From: Planctomycetota bacterium | GTDB lineage: Bacteria; Planctomycetota; Brocadiia; Brocadiales; Brocadiaceae | NCBI GenBank assembly: GCA_016188675.1 | Contig: JACPHJ010000108.1 | Coordinates: 9,892-44,369 of the forward strand | Length of the DNA stretch: 34,478 nt | Direction of reading: 5' to 3' | Shown: positions 1 through 6,521 of the stretch, piece after piece | How the letters are laid out: every line of letters begins with the position of its first letter | Numbering within the stretch: position 1 is the stretch's first letter | Notes under the pieces: generated by a model | Seen by the model: only the letters and a program-made list of their open reading frames with translations | The model's database searches: none | What the model was told of the DNA's origin: nothing | Program-made: the position numbers and the translations under genes

Positions 1-699
1 GAAGGCCAAACCTGGGACTGGACAAAGCCGCTCAATGCCAAAAACTACGTAGTCCCAACCTGTGCGTATTGTCATATGCAGGATGGAGAACATAACGTAA
101 CCAAGGCGTCTACCGTTTATACCTACATGGGCACTTCCCTTGTGGATCGTGGGGCTTACCGGTACAAGGCCACGCGTGATGCGTGGATAAATACGTGCAA
201 GGGCTGTCATTCGCCTCGGTTTGCCAGGGATCATCTGGTGGCTATGGACGAGGCAGTCAAGCTGAGTTTCACAAAATATCGCGAGGCGATGGGTATCGTG
301 TTAGCCTTATACAATGATAATCTGATTGACCCCATGCCCATTGACCTTGCACCCGATTCCAGAGGACACACTGAATTTAGCCTTATGCCGGGTAAGGGAG
401 AGATGCGGAAATACAATGTTTCCAATATCGAGCGATTAACTTATGAAATGCTGGTAGATATCATCGGCGGTATTTTTAAGGCAAAGTCTCACAACGCCTA
501 TTACAGCCCGATTTACGGGTACTGGGAATGGGCGCAGGACAGGTGGCTGATACAGATTAAAGACGAGGCAAGCAAACTCAAACGCTTTGCCGAGATCGAA
601 GAGAAATTGGGCATCAAACACACTGCCTCCCCTTTCTGGAAACACGGCGAGTACACAGACATGTTCCTGGGATGGAAGAGAAAGGAATGGGGGAAATGA
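1..699 (+). CDS. HAO-like octaheme cytochrome c, C-terminal part (5' truncated by window)
   Basis: The frame is open from base 1, so the start lies outside the window and only the last 232 residues are seen. Two c-type heme motifs are present: CAYCH at residues 21-25 of the visible part and CKGCH at 66-70. The latter runs into SPRFARDH, a sequence typical of the last hemes of hydroxylamine oxidoreductase (HAO)-like octaheme cytochromes. The preceding WDWTKPL and YVVPTCAYCHMQDGEHN stretch and the Tyr/Trp-rich segment YYSPIYGYWEWAQDRW also fit that family. Family members oxidise hydroxylamine or hydrazine, or work in reverse as nitrite reductases, in the periplasm or anammoxosome. Which reaction this paralogue performs cannot be told without the other hemes and the P460 environment. 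No downstream gene is in operon distance. Confidence 0.88.
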   Translation, partial: EGQTWDWTKPLNAKNYVVPTCAYCHMQDGEHNVTKASTVYTYMGTSLVDRGAYRYKATRDAWINTCKGCHSPRFARDHLVAMDEAVKLSFTKYREAMGIVLALYNDNLIDPMPIDLAPDSRGHTEFSLMPGKGEMRKYNVSNIERLTYEMLVDIIGGIFKAKSHNAYYSPIYGYWEWAQDRWLIQIKDEASKLKRFAEIEEKLGIKHTASPFWKHGEYTDMFLGWKRKEWGK

Positions 700-715
700 T
701 GGGAATTTCGAAATA

Positions 716-806
716 GCCACAGAGCGCACAGAGACCGCAGAGCAAGCATGACGGCTAGCGCATTTATTTTCCTTATCATTTCTGTGTCCTCGGTTTACTC
801 TGTGGC
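716..806. repeat. ACAGAG-type inverted intergenic repeat
   Basis: GCCACAGAG (716-724) is answered by CTCTGTGGC (798-806), with further ACAGAG/CTCTGT words between. It lies directly after the HAO-like gene and could fold as a transcript end, but there is no clear T-run. No coding sequence is seen between 700 and 922. Confidence 0.5.
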
Positions 807-811
807 AAAAC

Positions 812-833
812 AGTTGCCGAAGGCCAAATTAAA
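812..833 (+). repeat. short dispersed repeat AGTYGCCGAAGGCC, copy 1
   Basis: AGTTGCCGAAGGCC followed by an AATTAAA tract. Related copies lie at 23879-23900 (+) and 32916-32935 (complement), each next to a palindromic element or an intergenic repeat. Confidence 0.5.
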
Positions 834-922
834 TTTAAAGGTTACGCTCTTCTCAGAAATTTATATGTCCTATAATATACAGGCGTGGTAAAATTAATAA
901 ATTAAATAGAAGGAGGTAAATT

Positions 923-967
923 ATGTCAAATGCTATAGAGAAAAAAGGTAGACACAATAGCGAGTGA
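923..967 (+). CDS. 14-codon ORF with strong RBS, overlapping the zinc-finger gene
   Basis: ATG at 923 is preceded by a perfect AGGAGG (911-916) at six-base spacing. The ORF encodes only 14 residues (begins MSNAIEKKG) and its TGA overlaps the GTG at 964. Such a good Shine-Dalgarno on a tiny ORF suggests either a translationally coupled leader or the remaining 5' end of a deleted gene. YgiT-type antitoxins usually follow a toxin gene at this position. Both readings are inference. A TATAAT at 871-876 could be its -10 element. Confidence 0.3.
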   Translation: MSNAIEKKGRHNSE

Positions 968-1257
968 CAGGGACAAAAATGAAGGGAAAAGAAACAGGAT
1001 ATAATTATGGGGAATGTGAAATTTGCAATACCCCTATGGAAGAAAAATATATCAAACAAGATTTCTGGATTCGGGGAAAACTTATTGTTGTGGAAGACGT
1101 CCCGGCAGGTGTATGCCCTCAATGCGGCGAAAAAGTAGTAAAAGCCGATGTAGGGCGATGGATTACAAGGTTATTAGAAAATACCGAACAGATTGCAAAA
1201 GCCCCGAGAATCTCCGTTCCTGCTATTAAATATGATAGAGAAGAAACAAAGGTTTAG
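964..1257 (+). CDS. YgiT/MqsA-type zinc-finger protein (antitoxin-like)
   Basis: A 97-residue protein with two CxxC pairs, CEIC (18-21) and CPQC (51-54). They flank the strand pattern FWIRGKLIVVEDVPAGVC that defines the YgiT-type zinc-finger N-terminal domain of MqsA-like antitoxins. The C-terminal helix-turn-helix of full MqsA is absent, as in many stand-alone YgiT proteins, so DNA binding is not evident. The GTG at 964 overlaps the preceding 14-codon ORF. ATG at 979 (MKGKETG) is a plausible alternative start. No recognisable MqsR, DUF4258 or BrnT-like toxin is adjacent, so the partner is missing or has been lost. The downstream gap to 1370 holds no gene. Confidence 0.75.
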   Translation: MTGTKMKGKETGYNYGECEICNTPMEEKYIKQDFWIRGKLIVVEDVPAGVCPQCGEKVVKADVGRWITRLLENTEQIAKAPRISVPAIKYDREETKV

Positions 1258-1369
1258 ATATACTAAGAAGATTGCAAATGCGTGAACGGCATCTTACATT
1301 ATTCATTCGTAGTCCATAGGAGTGTTAGGTTTTGTCACTCAATCCAACTTACAAAACTGAAAGCTTTTA

Positions 1370-1540
1370 ATGAACGAAGAACTCAATCTCATCAATTTCG
1401 TTAAATACTGCCTTGGATATATAAAACTCACACGCCAACGAACTTTTGCATTACAGCAAAAGTATTCAGCGAATTTAATTACAGAGCATTTTAATCTCAG
1501 CGATCTGTTGGATAACGACATTGATAAAAATATAGGTTAA
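1370..1540 (+). CDS. 56-residue hypothetical protein upstream of the RT gene
   Basis: ATG at 1370 opens 56 codons ending in TAA at 1538-1540. The protein begins MNEELNLINFVKYCLGYIKL and is predicted by eye to be helical (two amphipathic stretches) with an acidic C-terminus (LSDLLDNDIDKNIG). The ribosome-binding site is weak (GAAAG about seven bases upstream). It shares the low GC of the RT and polymerase genes and lies 87 bp ahead of the RT, on the same strand. It could be a small accessory protein of the RT module or the remains of another gene. I recognise no family. Confidence 0.4.
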   Translation: MNEELNLINFVKYCLGYIKLTRQRTFALQQKYSANLITEHFNLSDLLDNDIDKNIG

Positions 1541-1553
1541 ATTTATTAATAAA

Positions 1554-1602
1554 GTGTCTAACTTTCATTGACACATTCCAAGGGAAGCATCGCGGTTGCT
1601 TC
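1554..1602 (+). promoter_or_regulatory. two-hairpin leader in front of the RT gene
   Basis: Two small inverted repeats follow each other: GTGTC (1554-1558) with GACAC (1570-1574), and GAAGCA (1584-1589) with TGCTTC (1597-1602). They fill the gap between the 56-codon ORF and the RT, just ahead of the RBS GAGAGAGGA (about 1614-1622). They could be a leader or part of a structured RNA used by the RT. No fuller ncRNA fold was assigned. Confidence 0.3.
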
Positions 1603-1627
1603 TTCAGATCATTAGAGAGAGGATACA

Positions 1628-3271
1628 ATGAGCGATTTCATTGCACTTGAAGGGCAGAGGTTTGATATTAATTTAATGTTAAAGCATCTGAAATATGATT
1701 TAAAAGATGATTGGTTTCAGGATTCTTTAAACTATAATGACGCATTATGTAGGGATACAGTTGAAGATTATTTTAGTAATTACACAAGATCAGCATCAAT
1801 AAAATATGATTTTTGTGAATCTGAGCAATATAATATCCCAAAACAAGGCTTTACCTTAAGATACTCGCTTGAAACAAATATTTACGATAGACTTGTGTAT
1901 CAAGCATTGGCTGGATATTTAATACAATTCTACGATGGCATATTAAATCCATGCGTTTATGGTCATAGATGGTGTGCGAAACCAAATGGGCGATATATAT
2001 TTAAGAATCACATAGACGCATGGAAATCATTTGTAGGTGAAGTGACAGAAGAATTTAACTCATCATCCAATAATGTTTTGTTAGTTACTGATATAATGAA
2101 TTTCTTTGAGAACATCGAACATGTTCAAGTAAGTGCTTCTTTTGACAATAATTTGTCAAAAATAGTCGCGAGTAGGGCTGAGAAAAAAAATATAAAGTCT
2201 TGCTGTCGGCTAATAGTTAGAGGGCTGAAGAAATGGGCAGGAAGTAGTGCCTCTGGTATTCCACAAAATAGAGACGCGTCATCTTTTATAGCAAACATTT
2301 TATTGCATGTCGTTGATGATGCGATGTATAAAAATAATTATAAATATTTCAGATATATGGATGACATAAGAATTGTGTGTAAAGACAAATTTGCCGCAAG
2401 AAAGGCTCTAAAGGAATTAATTATATCTCTAAGAGCGATTGGACTTAATGTTAATGCGAAAAAAACTTTTATTCTCACATCGGATGATATGAATATCAAG
2501 GAGTATTTATGGAATCCCAATCGATTAATTGAGCAGATAGATCAGATGTGGAAATCGAAGAGGCTATCAAATATTAGTAAAAGCTTGCCACTATTAAGAC
2601 GACTCACTCTCAAATGTATTAGGGGGAATGAGACACAAGATCGAGAATTCAGATTTTGTATTCATAGGCTTGAGCAAATAGCTCTTTGTAATGAGACAAG
2701 AAGAATTTTTAATTTTGATGGAATAACTGATGCAATAATAGATGAATTGGTAAATCAGCCATTCTCAAGTGATAAGTTAGTGCGATATTTAAAATCTGTG
2801 GAATTAAGCCAAAAGCATTTAGACTCTATTGCTGAACTACTGTCAGATGACTCAAAAAACATATATGGATGGCAAAGCTACTTGCTTTGGCAGCTTCTTG
2901 TTACTCACAGAAGAGACGATAGCGATCTCAGGAAACTGGCAATAAGAAATATAAAGCAAAAAGCAAAGGACCCGGACATTGCTGGCTCTGCGCTATATTT
3001 AGGGGCTTGTGGCGCTGGGAAAGATCGTGTTTTTGTAGCAAAGAACTTTTCTTCATTTAGCAGTCACCTCATTCAAAGAAATGCATTAATTGCTGTTCAC
3101 GAATTGCCCTATAATCAGTATATAAAGCCCTATGTCCAAGATTATGTACGAGATGACCTAAAAGGAACATATACCCGCTTAATAAAAAAAAGCAAGGGGA
3201 TATACTTTGTGTCTCCTGATCTAGTGAAGGCATCTGATTTGTATAGGGAATTGCAGGAATATGATCGATAA
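1628..3271 (+). CDS. reverse transcriptase of the UG/Abi (defence-like) type
   Basis: A 547-residue RNA-directed DNA polymerase. RT palm motifs are intact: DIMNFFENI (155-163, first catalytic Asp), GIPQNRDASSFIAN (210-223, motif B), YMDD (243-246, catalytic pair) and a motif-D-like segment GLNVNAKKT (272-280). The region after residue about 310 is a long helix-rich, HEAT-like extension. There is no maturase/thumb X domain, HNH endonuclease or retron VTG signature. This layout matches 'unknown group'/abortive-infection RTs, several of which are proven anti-phage systems. Start ATG follows GAGAGAGGA. The stop overlaps the next gene by 11 bp, so RT and polymerase are translationally coupled. The gene is markedly AT-rich compared with housekeeping genes here. 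The specific RT class and any phage-defence role are inference. Confidence 0.9.
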   Translation: MSDFIALEGQRFDINLMLKHLKYDLKDDWFQDSLNYNDALCRDTVEDYFSNYTRSASIKYDFCESEQYNIPKQGFTLRYSLETNIYDRLVYQALAGYLIQFYDGILNPCVYGHRWCAKPNGRYIFKNHIDAWKSFVGEVTEEFNSSSNNVLLVTDIMNFFENIEHVQVSASFDNNLSKIVASRAEKKNIKSCCRLIVRGLKKWAGSSASGIPQNRDASSFIANILLHVVDDAMYKNNYKYFRYMDDIRIVCKDKFAARKALKELIISLRAIGLNVNAKKTFILTSDDMNIKEYLWNPNRLIEQIDQMWKSKRLSNISKSLPLLRRLTLKCIRGNETQDREFRFCIHRLEQIALCNETRRIFNFDGITDAIIDELVNQPFSSDKLVRYLKSVELSQKHLDSIAELLSDDSKNIYGWQSYLLWQLLVTHRRDDSDLRKLAIRNIKQKAKDPDIAGSALYLGACGAGKDRVFVAKNFSSFSSHLIQRNALIAVHELPYNQYIKPYVQDYVRDDLKGTYTRLIKKSKGIYFVSPDLVKASDLYRELQEYDR

Positions 3272-4871
3272 TAACTACTGTTATCTCTCCTACACGATTA
3301 ACCCTCTAAATGAGGAGAGTAGTCCCATATTGTTTCTTTCTATTAACGGGAAGAATGTACCTGTTACATTAAAAGAATTGTCAGCATTAAAATTAACAAT
3401 AGTTACTTATGATTTTTGGTGGCTTGTTTCTGCATTTAAAAAAAAGACGCTTCCTCTTCCCTCAAGCATAATTGATATTTCACAGGTTGCAAAATTATTA
3501 ATTGGAAGATCCCATAAAGAATATAATAATGATCTTCCCTGGTCAATATGGAATCTGCTTTCTACATACAACAAATTAGCTGACAAACAAATACATATTA
3601 AAGACATAATATATCAGCAAAGCTTCTCAGACCATATTGAGCGCGGCTATGCAATGGACATGATAAATAAGTGGCAAATGGAATTGTGGTCTAAATTCCA
3701 GTCACAGTTAATAGAAAAAGGTGAGAAGAAAAGATATTTTGAAGTTGAAATGCCTATTGCAAAAATATTGTATGAGAGGCAATACCAAGGGATACGTGTC
3801 AATGAAAAGAGATTGCTCACAAGACTTGATAACTTAGATAGATCGATAAACGCTTCAGCCAGAGAACTAAGAGCGCGATGGGGTATTATAGATGCTACTG
3901 ATGAAGGTCGAATGAGGAAATGGCTCGCTGAGCATGGTTTTCCGTTTATTGCGAATAATATTAATAAGAAGTCATTTGATGGTTTACTAGAGATTGGATC
4001 ATATTCATCGACTATCATTAGTCTTTATCATAGCTATAGACGAAGCTTGCGTGATAAAAAACTCCTTTTAGGACTGGGTGTTATTGGGCGCAAGAGAATT
4101 TTCCCTATATTTGAAGGATTAGGCACTGTAACCAGCCGCATTACCGTAAAGTCTCCTATGATTCAACATCTTAAAAGCAATTCAAGAGATGTTTTTGCCC
4201 CAGACAGGGGATTTGAATTTATCTATCCTGACTATTGTCAGTTTGAACCAGGAATTTTAGCCGATGACTCAAAAGATGAAAAGTTAATTCAGAACTATAA
4301 TTCGAAAGATATCTATAAAGCTCTCAGTCGCGATCTGTTTGGACATGAAGAGGGCAGAAAAACAGCAAAAAAGATATTTCTTTCCTTCTCATATGGCATG
4401 GAAAAGGATAATATTATCGAGTTACTCAATGAGATATCGAACAATGAAGTAGATTATAAAGATGCTATTGTGAAGTTCTTCGAAGATTTTAATAAAATTG
4501 ACGATTGGCGCATTAAAATTCAAAAAGAACTCTTAGAAACAGGGAAGATATGCACGCGTATGGGAAATTGTCGCTATAGAGAAAGCAAATTTAAGTATCT
4601 AAGAAGATCAGAAAAAAGATGGGCAGTAAGCCAGAGAATTCAAGGAACTGCCTCGCTAATTCTCAAGAAGGCAATTTTAGATGTAAACAGAGAATTGGGT
4701 GATGTTCAATTCCTTATACCGATGCATGATGCAGTTCTATATCAATTGCCAAAAGGTTTATTCCCTAAGTATAAGAAAAAGATAGAAACGATCTTTAAAG
4801 AAAATTTCGCCTCTATATGTAGCACAATCGTCCCGAGAATAAGCTTTGAAAACTTTCATAAACCTGAATGA
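3261..4871 (+). CDS. family A DNA polymerase coupled to the RT
   Basis: A 536-residue PolA-type protein without a 5'-3' exonuclease domain. Polymerase motifs seen: TSRITVKSP (291-299, equivalent of TGRLSS), motif A DYCQFEPG (324-331, Asp324 and Glu329), O-helix RKTAKKIFLSFSYG (366-379, Arg366, Lys370, Tyr378) and motif C MHDA (488-491, Asp490). The N-terminus resembles a decayed 3'-5' exonuclease. TYDFWWL (Asp51), IIDISQVAKLL and YAMDMINKW (Asp133) align with exonuclease positions, but the first DxE pair is not visible. Two residues differ from Pol I: the O-helix Phe position reads Leu, and the HDE glutamate is Ala491. The ATG lies inside the end of the RT gene. A role as second-strand or partner polymerase for RT-made cDNA is inferred from coupling. 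Replicative Pol I is unlikely, given the size and motif changes. Confidence 0.9.
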   Translation: MIDNNYCYLSYTINPLNEESSPILFLSINGKNVPVTLKELSALKLTIVTYDFWWLVSAFKKKTLPLPSSIIDISQVAKLLIGRSHKEYNNDLPWSIWNLLSTYNKLADKQIHIKDIIYQQSFSDHIERGYAMDMINKWQMELWSKFQSQLIEKGEKKRYFEVEMPIAKILYERQYQGIRVNEKRLLTRLDNLDRSINASARELRARWGIIDATDEGRMRKWLAEHGFPFIANNINKKSFDGLLEIGSYSSTIISLYHSYRRSLRDKKLLLGLGVIGRKRIFPIFEGLGTVTSRITVKSPMIQHLKSNSRDVFAPDRGFEFIYPDYCQFEPGILADDSKDEKLIQNYNSKDIYKALSRDLFGHEEGRKTAKKIFLSFSYGMEKDNIIELLNEISNNEVDYKDAIVKFFEDFNKIDDWRIKIQKELLETGKICTRMGNCRYRESKFKYLRRSEKRWAVSQRIQGTASLILKKAILDVNRELGDVQFLIPMHDAVLYQLPKGLFPKYKKKIETIFKENFASICSTIVPRISFENFHKPE

Positions 4872-4973
4872 ATACCCTCTATTTTGCTAATTATCAATAA
4901 TTTGAAGGAAACTAGGTTCACGACAGCGTGCTATACTTAGTTGAAATTTAAAGGTATGGTGCTAATATTGGAC

Positions 4974-4999
4974 TCACAAGGGTCAGTCACAAGGGTCAG
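4974..4999 (+). repeat. 13-bp perfect tandem repeat TCACAAGGGTCAG x2
   Basis: TCACAAGGGTCAG occurs twice back to back downstream of the polymerase gene, followed by ACCTTCATAGTTC. The GGGTCAGACCTT wording resembles edges seen near IS200/REP-type transposases, but no transposase is present. The rest of 4872-5170 is AT-rich and holds no supported gene. Confidence 0.5.
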
Positions 5000-5170
5000 A
5001 CCTTCATAGTTCAATCACAGTAATAATCTTTCATTAGTTTGCATTTTATTTCTGTGTGTACCAATTGAATAATCCTTACTTTCAAATAATTCAATCGGTT
5101 TCTGTTTGAAAACTGATATGGCATACTGACAATTATAGAATAAAGAGAAAATGAATGTTGAGGATGAAAG

Positions 5171-5641
5171 ATGAAGAAATTGGCAGCGGTACTTGTGATC
5201 GTGATCATGGCTTCAATCGCCTATGCCGGCAACAACGAAACGCCGAAAACTCTTGCAGAGCAGTTCATTGCTGCTGTCAATGCAAAGAGCAAGGAAAAAC
5301 AAAAAGCGACTATCCATCCGCAGTGCTTCACCGATCTGTCGCAGGTGCAAAAGGAGTATCTGGAAGAAACTCTCGCGCGTGACTTCCGAAAGACGATACC
5401 TGAAAAACGAACCGTGAAGGTAACGAAACTTGATGGCGGTACGCTCCCCTTCGGGGACATGGTTGTCTGGCCGCTCAAACCTACCCACCGGCTCGAAATC
5501 GAGTTCAGCACGGGGGAGAATTCCAGCAGCAACATCATTCGGTTCATCGCGAAAGACAAAGACCAATGGTTCTTTATCGTTCCAATGATAAACAAGGAAA
5601 ATCTGAAGAAATACGAGGAGAAAAAGAAACCCCAACAATAA
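5171..5641 (+). CDS. small exported hypothetical protein
   Basis: A 156-residue protein with a clear Sec signal peptide: MKK, then a hydrophobic core (LAAVLVIVIMASIAYA) and an AYA-G cleavage site near residue 19. The mature part begins with a helix (LAEQFIAAVNAKSKEKQKATIHP), followed by beta-rich sequence (RTVKVTKLDGG, HRLEIEFST, QWFFIVPMI) and a lysine-rich tail. This resembles NTF2-like/SnoaL folds, but there is no diagnostic motif. GC and codon use return to the chromosomal norm here, which marks the right edge of the AT-rich RT island. Start ATG follows GAGGATGAAAG. Periplasmic location is likely; function unknown. Confidence 0.75.
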   Translation: MKKLAAVLVIVIMASIAYAGNNETPKTLAEQFIAAVNAKSKEKQKATIHPQCFTDLSQVQKEYLEETLARDFRKTIPEKRTVKVTKLDGGTLPFGDMVVWPLKPTHRLEIEFSTGENSSSNIIRFIAKDKDQWFFIVPMINKENLKKYEEKKKPQQ

Positions 5642-5750
5642 ATTCGAGGGCAATATGTACGGCCGGGGCTGCTGCGCGGCTCAATTTAACGTTTTAGTAT
5701 CTAACAAATAATAGTTTTACATTTTTCAGCAAAAATATTTTAAGTATTGA

Positions 5751-5804
5751 CAAGGCGCGCCTTGCCACTACGGTCTCTTCCGACTCGTTCGGGTTAGGGC
5801 TATC
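5751..5804 (+). repeat. palindromic element family I, truncated copy (CAAGGCG/CGCCTTG)
   Basis: Contains the palindrome CAAGGCGCGCCTTG (5751-5764) followed by CCACTACGG and the tail CCGACTCGTTCGGG TTAGGG. The left arm GTAGTGG present in the copy at 11729 is missing. The same element recurs at 11729-11785 and, more diverged, at 33991-34047. Confidence 0.75.
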
Positions 5805-5806
5805 CA

Positions 5807-5971
5807 ATGGGAAATGCGCAAATGAACCAAAAACAATTAAAGAAAGACCTGGAAAAACTCTTTAAAAGCATGGATTTTGTCAGCAACAATTTCCTTCATG
5901 GTAAAGCAGTTAATAAAAAAGAGTTTCAGATTATTGATTTTCACACCGACATTGCGGGTTCGGATTCGTAA
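5807..5971 (+). pseudogene. 54-codon ORF, probable gene remnant ended by a palindromic repeat
   Basis: ATG at 5807 (or 5822, MNQKQLKKD) opens a coding-looking stretch including LEKLFKSMDFVSNNFLHG and NKKEFQIIDFHTDIAG. The last codons (GSDS, stop) lie in the palindrome at 5958-5978, which apparently inserted into or replaced the original 3' end. It is AT-rich and free-standing between two palindromic elements. The family is not recognised. It could be a short real gene, but a remnant is more likely. Confidence 0.35.
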
Positions 5972-5978
5972 TCCGAAC
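5958..5978 (-). repeat. palindromic element family II (GTTCGGATT/AATCCGAAC)
   Basis: Perfect 9-bp arms around CGT. Read on the minus strand it gives GTTCGGATT..AATCCGAACCCGC, matching the GAACCCGC edge of the element at 27205-27231. Confidence 0.6.
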
Positions 5979-6058
5979 TCTTAATTTAATGATGCATACA
6001 ACACCCCAAAGATTGTTTATGTTAATCCGCATATAAGGAGTATGAAAATTTAAAATTT

Positions 6059-6087
6059 GGATTCACGTTACAAACGTGACCCGCAAG
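6059..6087 (+). repeat. palindromic element family II (TCACGTT/AACGTGA)
   Basis: Arms TCACGTT (6063-6069) and AACGTGA (6073-6079) around ACA, followed by CCCGCAAG. It has the same frame and tail as 27205-27231 but different arm bases. Confidence 0.6.
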
Positions 6088-6119
6088 AGTTTATTATGCA
6101 TAAGAGTACGGTTCTAACG

Positions 6120-6520
6120 TCAGACCTCCAATTCTTTTGAATTAGCCCTCTCCGAAACCCACCCCTGAGTCCCCTCCCAAGAGGGGATTTTTGTCTGTAG
6201 TTGTCATTTCGACTCCCTTCGTACCTTTGCCATTTATTTGCCTTGTGTCATTCTGAGACAAAAACGAAGAATCTTTTCTCCTCGGAGCCTGTCCTGCGCG
6301 AAACGAAGGAGTAAACTCCGGGAGAAATCTTAAGATTCCTCACTCCGTTCGGAATAACAAAAAGCCGTTCGGAACAAGGAACCCTCGCGAAATTTACACT
6401 AAACGAAGCGAATGTGCTCGGAATGACAGCCAGGGGGAAAGGAATCTCTCCTTTGTGACCTTCTGTCACAAATGTTTCATAATTCCCCTCTTGAGAGGGG
6501 GAAGGTGTGTGCGATAAATT
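6120..6520. repeat. degenerate dispersed repeats, no gene
   Basis: Contains CCCCTC..GAGGGG inverted words at about 6172-6190 and 6484-6500 and several GAACGAAG/GGAATGACA units of the common 'GTCATTCTGAGCGAAG..GAATCTT' intergenic repeat. The whole 5972-6521 stretch has no supported coding sequence. Confidence 0.55.
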
Positions 6521-6521
6521 G

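Noticed and set aside
1628..3271. RT as a retron, group II intron or diversity-generating retroelement
   Set aside because: No VTG/NAxxH retron marks or visible msr-msd, no maturase or HNH domain, and no template/variable repeat pair was found in the neighbouring genes.
4974..4999. Possible CRISPR start
   Set aside because: Two adjacent 13-mers without spacers, and no other array or cas gene.
6248..6469. 73-codon minus-strand ORF containing VIPNGVRNLK
   Set aside because: This is a familiar translation of the GTCATTCCGAACG..GAATCTT dispersed repeat, not a gene.
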